From assembly GCF_039614765.1 (NCBI RefSeq), contig NZ_CP154879.1:1178001-1242000 (forward strand): 64,000 nucleotides of DNA. Direction: 5' to 3'. Positions 16,070-23,203 of this stretch are shown here, in pieces. Both the position numbers and the translations under genes were made by a program. The DNA comes from Castellaniella sp. MT123 (GTDB lineage: Bacteria; Pseudomonadota; Gammaproteobacteria; Burkholderiales; Burkholderiaceae_B). Each line of letters begins with the position of its first letter. Positions within the stretch are counted from its first letter, which is position 1. Under the pieces are notes generated by a model, which had not been told where the DNA came from, did not search any database, and saw only the letters and a list, made by a program, of their open reading frames with translations.

Positions 16070-17046
16070 CTGTACGCCGTCCGCTTGAACTGAACATCGG
16101 TGGCAAAGCCCTGCTGCTGCCTGTTTATTTTCCTTCGATTTCATCCGTCAAAACTGCACTGCAGCCGCAGGACTACCTGCAAGTGTTGGCCTCGCTGGTG
16201 GGCATCAATGCGCAGTTTCTGGTGTCCGCGTTCGACCTCGCTGCGATGGCGCAACCAGCAGATGCCGCCAAACTTCTGCAATCAGCGCGTGATGCTGGTG
16301 CCCTGACACTGATGGACTCGGGCAACTATGAGAGCTTCTGGAAGGACGCTCAGGGCAAGTGGCTGCAGCCGTCATTTCACAAGGCGCTGGCCGGGTTCCC
16401 GTTCGATATCGCTTTCGGCTTTGACGAACAGCAGCCACCCACGGATGTAACCGAACACGTAGCGCTTCTGGTAGCCCGCTGGAAAGCGGATCAGGCCGCA
16501 GCCGGTTCTTGCCAGATCGTGCCGATCATTCATGGCGATGCACAAGACTTGCCCGGCCTGTGTCATGCCGTTGCTGCGCAGACCGACGTTTCCATGTTGG
16601 CTGTCGCGGAACGCCGTCTGGGCGACGGCGTGATCGACCGGGCTCGAAGCGTTCTTGCCATTCGCAACGCGCTCGACCAACTGGATCGTTACGTGGCCGT
16701 GCATCTGCTTGGCACGGGCAACCCAATTTCGATTGCCCTGTACTCAGCCATGGGCGCAGACAGCTTTGACGGTCTGGAGTGGTGCCAGACGGTTGTTGAT
16801 CACGACACGGGCCTGCTTTACCACCTGTCGCAGGCAGATTTCTTCGCCAAGCAAACGGCATGGTTCGACGCAGGACTTTCATTTCAGGCGCGCACGCTGG
16901 TGCACAACCTGGAGTTCTATGCTTCATGGATGCAACGGTTGCGGGCGGCCATCGCCAACGAAACGGTGGTTGATTTTTGCCGTCATAATTTTCCCGCAAA
17001 TGTGTTTCGTCACTGTGCGGCAGAGTTTGGTTGGAGTGATTCATGA
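16066..17046 (+). CDS. TGT-like (tRNA-guanine transglycosylase fold) protein of a deazaguanine cassette
   Basis: This 326-aa protein has the TGT barrel landmarks: LMDSGNYES with Asp84 where TGT has its substrate Asp, a HLLGTGNP loop (213-220), and ADSFDGLEW with Asp232/Asp235 near the nucleophile position. The CxCxxC zinc motif of housekeeping TGT is absent, so it is not the tRNA enzyme Tgt; DpdA and the TGT-like proteins of type IV CBASS are the closer comparisons. It overlaps the DUF4231 gene and the OGG-like gene. The substrate (base exchange in DNA, RNA or a free nucleotide) cannot be decided from sequence. Confidence 0.75.
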   Translation: MTVRRPLELNIGGKALLLPVYFPSISSVKTALQPQDYLQVLASLVGINAQFLVSAFDLAAMAQPADAAKLLQSARDAGALTLMDSGNYESFWKDAQGKWLQPSFHKALAGFPFDIAFGFDEQQPPTDVTEHVALLVARWKADQAAAGSCQIVPIIHGDAQDLPGLCHAVAAQTDVSMLAVAERRLGDGVIDRARSVLAIRNALDQLDRYVAVHLLGTGNPISIALYSAMGADSFDGLEWCQTVVDHDTGLLYHLSQADFFAKQTAWFDAGLSFQARTLVHNLEFYASWMQRLRAAIANETVVDFCRHNFPANVFRHCAAEFGWSDS

Positions 17047-17756
17047 ATGCCGAAATCATCAATCGCACTATTGATGCGATGTGCAGCGAGATCAAAGCTC
17101 AAGGTGGTTCAGCGCTTGATTGGCGACTACTGACAGAAGATGAAATGCTGTACGAAGCAGCCATCTGCATCTTCGGCAGCCAAATGCAATTCGAGATGGC
17201 GGTGGCCACCGCAGACCGACTAAGGGATCGGGGCTTGTTGTTTTCAAAGCAACTGGCAGGCCTGGCAGACTGCGAACCACAGATTCTCGATGCACTCAGC
17301 CAGCCCTTGTCGGTGCCGGGCAAAAACGGTGAAATACGTACCGTGATGCCTCGATTCCGAAACCGGTTGGCATCGTTGCTCGCCACCACGGTCACGGAAA
17401 TGTATGGCAAGGGCCACTCTTTGCGCAGACTGCTTTTTTCCGCCGACAGCTCCAAAAATGCACGTAAGCAACTGATGCTGAACGTTTGGGGATTTGGTCC
17501 GAAACAAGCCAGTCTCTTCTTGCGGCGCATCGGCTACTGCGCCGATCTCGCGGTGCTGGATGTACACGTGCTGGACTACCTGCACCTGACCCGTGGCATC
17601 AGGATTGCGCCGAGCCGATTGGGACGCCTGTCCTGTTACGAGGAAATCGAAGATACGTTTCGTGAGATCGCATCCCGATTTGGACACTCGTTGGGCTGCG
17701 TCGATCTGGCAACATGGCTGACGATGCGCGTCGCTAAACGGGAGGCCTACCTGTGA
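17043..17756 (+). CDS. OGG/AGOG-like DNA glycosylase-lyase family protein
   Basis: This 237-aa protein has a helix-hairpin-helix glycosylase core: WGFGPKQASLFLRR with the putative catalytic Lys154 and VLDVHVLDYL with Asp173. It is the K...D pair of bifunctional 8-oxoguanine glycosylases. Upstream helices fill the rest. In type IV CBASS an OGG-like protein accompanies QueC- and TGT-like proteins, exactly the gene neighbours here. It overlaps both neighbours (ATGA-type junctions). Repair of 8-oxoguanine is possible, but processing a 7-deazaguanine base or nucleotide fits the context better (inference). Confidence 0.75.
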   Translation: MNAEIINRTIDAMCSEIKAQGGSALDWRLLTEDEMLYEAAICIFGSQMQFEMAVATADRLRDRGLLFSKQLAGLADCEPQILDALSQPLSVPGKNGEIRTVMPRFRNRLASLLATTVTEMYGKGHSLRRLLFSADSSKNARKQLMLNVWGFGPKQASLFLRRIGYCADLAVLDVHVLDYLHLTRGIRIAPSRLGRLSCYEEIEDTFREIASRFGHSLGCVDLATWLTMRVAKREAYL

Positions 17757-18346
17757 GTTTTGTAAATCTCGTATCGGGCGGTCTCGACTCGACTCTGATT
17801 GGCGTTATGGCCAAGGAAGATCACATCGACCACTTTCCATTGTTCGTTGATTATGGGCAGCGGGCAGCTGCCAAGGAATGGGCGACATGCCAAGCCGTCC
17901 ATCGGCAGCTTGGGCTTCCCGTACCAACAAGGATGGATCTCAGCGGCTTCGGGCAAGTGATTGCCTCCGGACTGACGAATGTCAGCATGGACGTGAAGGA
18001 GGACGCTTTTACACCGGGCAGGAATCTGCTGTTTTTGCTGATGGGTAGTGCCTACGCCTATCAGGTTGGCGCATCATCGGTTGCCATCGGCCTACTGGCC
18101 GAACAATTCAGTTTGTTTCCCGATCAACGCCACCCCTTTCTCGTTCAGGCTGAGCAGGCCATTGCGGCAGCGATGGGACGCCAGATTAAAGTGCTCACAC
18201 CCCTAATCGAATTTGGCAAGGCTGATGTCGTACGGCTTGCGACGGAAAAGGGCGTAGTCGGGACCTACTCGTGCCATACCGGCAACAGCCAACCATGTGG
18301 TCGCTGCATTGCCTGTCTCGAGTTTCAACTCAACAAGGGAGAATAA
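17753..18346 (+). CDS. QueC-like 7-cyano-7-deazaguanine synthase homolog
   Basis: This 197-aa protein has an ATP-pyrophosphatase P-loop SGGLDST (8-14), a PGRN motif (88-91) and a zinc site Cys174-x7-Cys182-x2-Cys185-x2-Cys188, all hallmarks of QueC. It is about 30 residues shorter than housekeeping QueC. QueC makes preQ0 from carboxydeazaguanine; QueC-like Cap9 of type IV CBASS has been reported, as I recall, to attach a deazaguanine to a partner protein's N-terminus. The start is GTG at 17753, overlapping the previous stop. The TIR-like gene follows 2 bases after its stop. Confidence 0.8.
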   Translation: MSFVNLVSGGLDSTLIGVMAKEDHIDHFPLFVDYGQRAAAKEWATCQAVHRQLGLPVPTRMDLSGFGQVIASGLTNVSMDVKEDAFTPGRNLLFLLMGSAYAYQVGASSVAIGLLAEQFSLFPDQRHPFLVQAEQAIAAAMGRQIKVLTPLIEFGKADVVRLATEKGVVGTYSCHTGNSQPCGRCIACLEFQLNKGE

Positions 18347-18705
18347 ATATGGGTGGCGGATCCGGTGGCGGTTTGTTCAGTTCGGATATCAGAAGCCTTG
18401 AGGACAAGGTGAAGCAACGGCTTGCTGAAGCCAAAGGAGATGTCAGCAGACATGTGTTCATCAGCTTTGATCACGAGGACTTGGATGAAGTAAACCTGCT
18501 TCGTGGCCAGGCGAAAAATGACAAGATGGACCTGCAGTTTGATGATCATTCGGTCAAAGAACCCTATGACAGCACCAATGCCGATTACATCAAGCGGAAC
18601 ATCTGCGAAAAGATTGACCGCTGCTCGGTTACGCTGGTGTACCTCACTGACAAGACCGCTTCCAGTAAATGGATCAATTGGGAGATCGAGGAAAGCCTGA
18701 AACGC

Positions 18706-18713
18706 GGCAAGGG
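18706..18713. repeat. Left target-site duplication of the IS256-family element
   Basis: GGCAAGGG here is repeated at 20090-20097, directly flanking the element. Eight to nine base pairs is the normal duplication for this family. Confidence 0.85.
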
Positions 18714-20089
18714 GAGAGTGTCCGGAATTTTGTGGGCGAGGCATAACATGAGAGAAAACGATCATGGATATGCCCGTGAAACACAAGAAACCATCCATCG
18801 CGGCGCAGGCGGCCGCCCGCGAGGCGCGGCTGCCCAAGCTGCCTGAGCACCTACTGGACGGCCTGGTCGAAGGCCCGATGTCAGCCATGGAGGTCGAGGA
18901 CCTGATCGATGCCTTCGGCCGCGCGGTCATCGAGCGGGCCATGGGTGCGGAGATGAACGTGCACCTGGGCTACCGCCCCGGTGAGGACAAGCCCGCCGCG
19001 CAGACCGATGAGCGCAACGGCGTGAGCACCAAGACGCTGCTGACCAAGCACGGTTCGGTGCAGGTACAGCTGCCCCGAGACCGCGACGGCAGCTTCGAGC
19101 CGGTGCTCATCCCCAAGCATGAACGCCATTTCGCCGGGTTCGATGAGCGCATCATTGCCCTGTATGCCCGTGGCATGAGCGTGCGCGAGATCCAGGCTTT
19201 TCTCGCCGAGACCTATGGCACGAACGTTTCGCCCGAGCTCATCAGCGAGGTGACCAACGAGGTGATGGCCGAGACCGTCGCCTGGCAGAACCGCCCCTTG
19301 GAGCGCATGTACCCGGTCGTCTTATTTGACGCACTGCGGGTGAAGATCCGCACTGATGGTTTGGTGGTCAACAAGGCCGTCTACCTGGCCCTGGGCATCG
19401 ACGCCAACGGGGAACGCGACGTGCTGGGGCTGTGGATCGAACAAACCGAGGGCTCAAAATTCTGGCTCAAGGTCTTCAATGAACTGAAAAACCGAGGCTG
19501 CCAGGACATCCTGATCGCCGTGGTGGATGGCTTAAAGGGCCTGCCCGAGGCCATTAACGCGGTCTTCCCGAAGACGACGGTGCAGACCTGCATCGTGCAC
19601 CTGATGCGCAACAGCTTGGATTACGCGGGCTGGAAGGACCGTAAATTGGTCGCTGCCGCGCTCAAGCCCATCTATACCGCCGCCAACGAACAGCAGGCCC
19701 GAGAGGCCCTGCAGGCCTTCGCCGATGGCCCCTGGGGTACCCGCTACCCGACCATTGTGGCCGCCTGGGAACGGGCTTGGGAGCATGTGGTGCCGTTCTT
19801 CATCTTCCCGCCCGATATCCGGCGAGTGATCTACACCACCAACGCCATCGAGAACATGAACCGGCAGCTGCGTAAAATTATCAAGAACCGGGGCCAGTTC
19901 CCCAGCGATGAGGCGGCTGTGAAGCTGCTGTGGCTGGCGCTCAGAAACATCCTGGCCAAGCCATCCCGATCCGTTCACACTTGGAAGGCGGCGATGAACC
20001 AGTTCGCCATTCTGTTCGGTGAACGGTTCACTGAGGCCAGGGATTAACCAATGTCAAATCGCCCCGCCCACAAAAAATCTGACACTCCC
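18714..20089 (+). mobile_element. IS256-family insertion sequence (1376 bp)
   Basis: The left end GAGAGTGTCCGG and the reverse complement of the right end GGGAGTGTCAGA match in 9 of 12 positions. Similarity continues inward through TTTTGTGGGCG, giving imperfect terminal inverted repeats of about 28 bp. One transposase gene fills the element. Intact ends, an intact transposase and a perfect 8-bp duplication point to a recent insertion. Confidence 0.9.
18764..20047 (+). CDS. IS256-family transposase
   Basis: This 427-aa DDE transposase has Asp189 (VVLFDALRVK), Asp255 (AVVDGLKGL) and Glu363 (TTNAIENMNRQ), plus the C-x2-H motif CIVHLMRN near 276-283 typical of the family. Full length with no frameshift, so it is probably active. 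IS256-family elements can also excise precisely at some sites. Confidence 0.95.
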   Translation: MDMPVKHKKPSIAAQAAAREARLPKLPEHLLDGLVEGPMSAMEVEDLIDAFGRAVIERAMGAEMNVHLGYRPGEDKPAAQTDERNGVSTKTLLTKHGSVQVQLPRDRDGSFEPVLIPKHERHFAGFDERIIALYARGMSVREIQAFLAETYGTNVSPELISEVTNEVMAETVAWQNRPLERMYPVVLFDALRVKIRTDGLVVNKAVYLALGIDANGERDVLGLWIEQTEGSKFWLKVFNELKNRGCQDILIAVVDGLKGLPEAINAVFPKTTVQTCIVHLMRNSLDYAGWKDRKLVAAALKPIYTAANEQQAREALQAFADGPWGTRYPTIVAAWERAWEHVVPFFIFPPDIRRVIYTTNAIENMNRQLRKIIKNRGQFPSDEAAVKLLWLALRNILAKPSRSVHTWKAAMNQFAILFGERFTEARD

Positions 20090-20097
20090 GGCAAGGG
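20090..20097. repeat. Right target-site duplication of the IS256-family element
   Basis: GGCAAGGG, identical to 18706-18713. The TIR-like reading frame resumes immediately after it. Confidence 0.85.
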
Positions 20098-20358
20098 CGT
20101 AATTGGCGTTTACAAGGGAGACACGCCTCCTGCCAAGACCCCGCCAGCATTTCAGCAGAACGGATGCAAGGCAGTGAAGTGGGAGCATGCCGCCATGACC
20201 AAAGCGATTGAAGACGCAAGTACCAAGCGCTGATCTGGTGATACCGCAATCAGGGATGGCTACGGAATTTCCGCACCATTCCGCAGCAACCCGCACCACT
20301 GCTCATAAGCTCGGGAGGCCAGTCGGCACACGGTCAACCACACGCCACCAGAATACAA

Positions 20359-20390
20359 AAACCGCCTGATTTTTTCGGGCGGTTTTTTTT
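20359..20390 (+). terminator. Terminator of the defence operon
   Basis: AAACCGCC (20359-20366) pairs with GGCGGTTT (20378-20385) and is followed by five more T residues. It lies 125 bp after the end of the TIR-like gene and marks the end of the operon, with no further gene such as a cyclase before it. Confidence 0.85.
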
Positions 20391-20403
20391 CGTCCGCCTT
20401 TTT

Positions 20404-20531
20404 CGGTTGACAGCGGATCCCCGTGACGCGGATAGGTAGCGGACGGCCAGCAGCCGACACCGCCAGGTGGGCACGATCGTTCTTCGCTTCAAAGCCGCCG
20501 CGAAGCGTGGAATCATTGGCCATGATATGGT
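20404..20531 (-). pseudogene. Possible remnant of an IS5-type transposase
   Basis: A reverse-strand fragment reads STLRGGFEAKNDRAHLAVSA then AGRPLPIRVTG. It recalls the GG-x-TK-x-HA-x-VDA-x-GRPL segment of IS5/IS1031-type transposases but has lost its frame on both sides. Otherwise the gap 20234-20603 holds only the terminator. Confidence 0.3.
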
Positions 20532-20603
20532 GCTTCAGTGTAAACGCCCACAGGCTCGATGGCCTGCCGTTGGCCATACCCCCAACTGGAAAAACCTGAA
20601 ACC

Positions 20604-22157
20604 ATGAACGATCCGGCTTCGGTCGAACAGGCCGATGTCTTTGCCTTCCTCGAAGACCCCCATACGCACGGTCTGTCGGAACCAGTGGTGCGTGTGGATA
20701 CCCACGGCGCCGCGGTCTTCCTCGCCGGGCCGGACGTCTACAAGGTCAAGCGCGCCGTCCGCTTTCCCTACATGGATTTTTCCACGCTCGAAAAGCGCCA
20801 CACGGCCTGTGAAGCCGAGATTTCCGCCAACCTGGCAAATGCGCCGGACCTCTATGTCGGCGTCGTGCCCATTACCCGGGACGCCGCAGGACTGCATATC
20901 GGGGGCTCGGACACCGTCGTCGAATGGGCGGTCCACCTGCGCCGCTTCGACGAAACCGCGAGCCTTGATCGACTTGCCGACAAGGCTGCGCTGGGGGCCG
21001 AACTCGTTGGCAAGATGGCCCGCGCGATCTTCATGGCGCACCAGCGAGCCCCTGTCCGGGATGGCGTCGCTGCGACGCACGAGCTGCGCCGTCTTCTCTC
21101 GGAAACCGTGGACGAACTTCACCAGACACCAGATTTGTTCCCCGGCGACAACGTCGGCGAATTCGGTCGGCGGCTGGTGTCGGCCTTTGATCGCACCGAA
21201 CCACTGCTCCTTGAACGCGCCGCAAGAGACCAGGTGCGCCGCTGCCACGGCGACCTTCATCTTGGCAATATCGTGCTGATAGATGGCGAGCCGATCCTGT
21301 TTGACGCGCTGGAGTTCAATGAGGCCATTGCGACGTCCGACGTCCTTTATGACCTCGCCTTTCCGCTCATGGATCTGTGTAAAAGAGGCCTTCGTACAGA
21401 CGCCAACCAACTCCTGAATGGCTACCTTTTCCTGTCTGACGACATGGCGTTCCAGATAGAGGGCCTCGCGGTGCTACCGCTCTTTCTGAGCCTGCGTGCG
21501 GCGATCCGTGCCAAGGTCATGGCCGCGCAGTTCCATCAGTCCCCGAAAAAGACAGCGCTGCGCGACACGGCGCTGGCCTATTTCGACGCGGCGGTAAACT
21601 TTCTCTCGCCCGCAGCACCCTTCCTCGCCGCGATCGGGGGCCTGTCCGGGACGGGCAAGTCTTCGCTTGCAGCGGCCCTCGCGCCGGAGATCGGCCTCGC
21701 GCCTGGGGCGCTTCACCTGCGCAGCGACATCGAGCGCAAGCGCATTTCCGGCGTCAGTCAGGAAACTCGGCTTTCGACGGAAAGTTATCGCGCTCAGATG
21801 ACCGCGGAAGTCTATGCAAACTTGAATGAATTCGCGGCGGCGGGGCTTCGCGCCGGACGCGCCGTCATTCTGGATGCAACGTTTTTGCGGCCCGAGGATC
21901 GCATGGCGGCGCAAGCCATTGCCGCGAGCGCGGGCGTTGCCTTCGCCGGGTTCTGGCTCGACGCTCCCGTCGATCTCCTGGTTCGGCGCGTGGCGCAGCG
22001 GGTGGGCGATGCCTCGGATGCCACGCCTGCCGTGGTGGTGGCCCAAACGAAGGCGGAACTTGGCGCCATCACCTGGCATCGCCTGGATGCGGGCCAGCAG
22101 CTTCCGGACTTGAAACACGCCGCGCTGGAGCTCATGCCGGGCAAAGCCGACAGTTAG
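20604..22157 (+). CDS. Bifunctional aminoglycoside-phosphotransferase-like / AAA nucleotide kinase
   Basis: This 517-aa fusion has an N-terminal phosphotransferase domain with HGDLHLGNIV from His215 (catalytic loop) and LFDALEFN (metal-binding Asp). A C-terminal P-loop kinase domain carries GLSGTGKSS near residue 347 and a WLDAP segment. Fusions of this kind are common in proteobacteria near stress genes; the natural substrate is unknown and drug resistance should not be assumed. I start at the ATG 20604 (MNDPASVEQ) rather than an upstream in-frame start at 20559. It lies inside the repeat-bounded island, downstream of the operon terminator. Confidence 0.75.
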   Translation: MNDPASVEQADVFAFLEDPHTHGLSEPVVRVDTHGAAVFLAGPDVYKVKRAVRFPYMDFSTLEKRHTACEAEISANLANAPDLYVGVVPITRDAAGLHIGGSDTVVEWAVHLRRFDETASLDRLADKAALGAELVGKMARAIFMAHQRAPVRDGVAATHELRRLLSETVDELHQTPDLFPGDNVGEFGRRLVSAFDRTEPLLLERAARDQVRRCHGDLHLGNIVLIDGEPILFDALEFNEAIATSDVLYDLAFPLMDLCKRGLRTDANQLLNGYLFLSDDMAFQIEGLAVLPLFLSLRAAIRAKVMAAQFHQSPKKTALRDTALAYFDAAVNFLSPAAPFLAAIGGLSGTGKSSLAAALAPEIGLAPGALHLRSDIERKRISGVSQETRLSTESYRAQMTAEVYANLNEFAAAGLRAGRAVILDATFLRPEDRMAAQAIAASAGVAFAGFWLDAPVDLLVRRVAQRVGDASDATPAVVVAQTKAELGAITWHRLDAGQQLPDLKHAALELMPGKADS

Positions 22158-22320
22158 GGAACCAGAACAGCCGCACCCTCGAACCGGCCCTCGCGCGGAT
22201 CCCGCAATGCATCATTTGCCTGCTCCAGCCGGTACGGATTGGTCCTGATGACGATGCCAATTTCAGGTGCGAGGCGCAAGAAATCGATACCGTCCTGGCG
22301 TGTGAGATTGGCAACTGAAT
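22154..22320 (-). pseudogene. C-terminal fragment of a zinc alcohol dehydrogenase
   Basis: The reverse strand reads VANLTRQDGIDFLRLAPEIG, then NPYRLEQANDALRDPREGRF and AAVLVP before a TAA. This is the end of a medium-chain alcohol dehydrogenase. The frame is cut at its upstream side exactly where the 22-bp repeat begins (22319), so the rest was lost at the island border. Its stop overlaps the kinase stop on the other strand. Confidence 0.7.
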
Positions 22321-22345
22321 TGATAAACTATCGGGCTTATAAGCC
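22319..22345. repeat. Right copy of 22-bp direct repeat with palindrome
   Basis: ATTGATAAACTATCGGGCTTAT (22319-22340) equals 8778-8799. Its end and the next bases form the perfect palindrome GGCTTATAAGCC (22334-22345). The two copies differ only by a 2-bp GT in the middle of the palindrome in the left copy, after which sequences diverge. Confidence 0.75.
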
Positions 22346-22369
22346 ATTCCAGCGGAAGGGAGCCACGAT

Positions 22370-23086
22370 GTGACCGAGCCAACGACGGACCCGGACTACG
22401 CTGCCGATACGCAGTCCGGTGACATCGCCAGCCGGCTGAACTGGTTACGCGCCGGCGTGATGGGTGCCAACGACGGCATCGTGTCCACGGCGGGCATAGT
22501 TGTTGGCGTAGCTGGGGCGGCTGTGAGCAACGGGAGCCTGACAATCGCGGGCATCGCCGCGGTGGTGGCGGGAGCGCTGTCTATGGCGGTAGGCGAGTAT
22601 GTTTCGGTTTCCAGCCAACGCGACTCGGAGCGTGCGGAGCTCAACAATGAACAATCGCAGCTGAACGCGCACCCCGAATATGAGTTCAGGCAGCTCACCA
22701 AGTTGATCCAGGCCCAGGGCATAGACGGCGAGCTGGCACGCAAGGTGGCGCTACAGCTTTCGGCAAAGGACCCGCTGGCCGCGCATGCACGGCTCGAACT
22801 CGGCATCGACCCGGACGAGCTGAGCAATCCCTGGCAGGCGGGCCTCGCTTCGATGCTGGCCTTCACCATTGGTGGCCTGATCCCGCTGGCGGCGATTTTG
22901 CTCACGCCGCGCGGTATTGCCGTGCCGGTGACGGCGATTGCCGTCATCGTCGCACTCGCCATCACAGGCTCGGTCTCGGCGCATCTCGGCCGGGCGCCGA
23001 AGCTCAGGGCGATTGCACGCACAGTGGGTGGCGGCATCCTGGCGATGGCTGTGACCTATGGCGTCGGCATCTTGGTCGGAAAGTAG
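22370..23086 (+). CDS. VIT1/CCC1-family iron/manganese transporter
   Basis: This 238-aa integral membrane protein has the VIT family core. The first helix is LRAGVMGANDGIVSTAGIVVGVAGA, the second is AGIAAVVAGALSMAVGEYVSV with the conserved GE, then a cytosolic helical loop with acidic residues for metal binding, and three further helices. Members move Fe2+ or Mn2+ out of the cytosol. Translation probably starts at the GTG at 22370, because the ATG three bases earlier is followed by a stop. The promoter region was rebuilt by the repeat 30 bp upstream. Confidence 0.85.
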   Translation: MTEPTTDPDYAADTQSGDIASRLNWLRAGVMGANDGIVSTAGIVVGVAGAAVSNGSLTIAGIAAVVAGALSMAVGEYVSVSSQRDSERAELNNEQSQLNAHPEYEFRQLTKLIQAQGIDGELARKVALQLSAKDPLAAHARLELGIDPDELSNPWQAGLASMLAFTIGGLIPLAAILLTPRGIAVPVTAIAVIVALAITGSVSAHLGRAPKLRAIARTVGGGILAMAVTYGVGILVGK

Positions 23087-23203
23087 ATCTGATCACGCCT
23101 CGGGGTTTGGCGCCTAGGCGAGTCCGCTGGCTGAGTATGATGGAGCCGGTACCGGAAATCGCGAGTCAGCCCGACACACCCCCATCAAGATGGATAAGCC
23201 CCC

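Larger units (their letters stand above)
18349..20233 (+). pseudogene. TIR-like DUF1863 (ThsB-type) gene interrupted by an IS256-family element
   Basis: The first 119 codons (18349-18705) encode a glycine-rich start MGGGSGGGLF, then HVFISFDHEDLDEVNLLRGQ and SVTLVYLTDKT...WINWEIEESLKRG. This is the TIR-like fold of Thoeris ThsB-type proteins with a likely catalytic Glu in NWEIE. An IS splits codon 122. The rest resumes at 20098 as VIGVYKGD...KWEHAAMTKAIEDA. Removing the IS and one copy of GGCAAGGG restores one 166-aa frame. As it stands, the 5' part reads through into the IS and stops at 18846. It is the last gene of the operon. Confidence 0.85.

Noticed and set aside
16066-17046. Housekeeping tRNA-guanine transglycosylase (tgt)
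   Set aside because: The CxCxxC zinc site is missing and the gene lies in a defence operon.
15575-20600. A hidden CD-NTase gene that would make the cassette a normal type IV CBASS
   Set aside because: I looked for a G-S-x-x-x-G-T nucleotidyltransferase motif in the frames between hsdS and the terminator and saw none; the operon ends after the TIR-like gene.
20604-22157. Aminoglycoside resistance gene
   Set aside because: The phosphotransferase domain is fused to a P-loop kinase as in a common chromosomal family with no known link to resistance.
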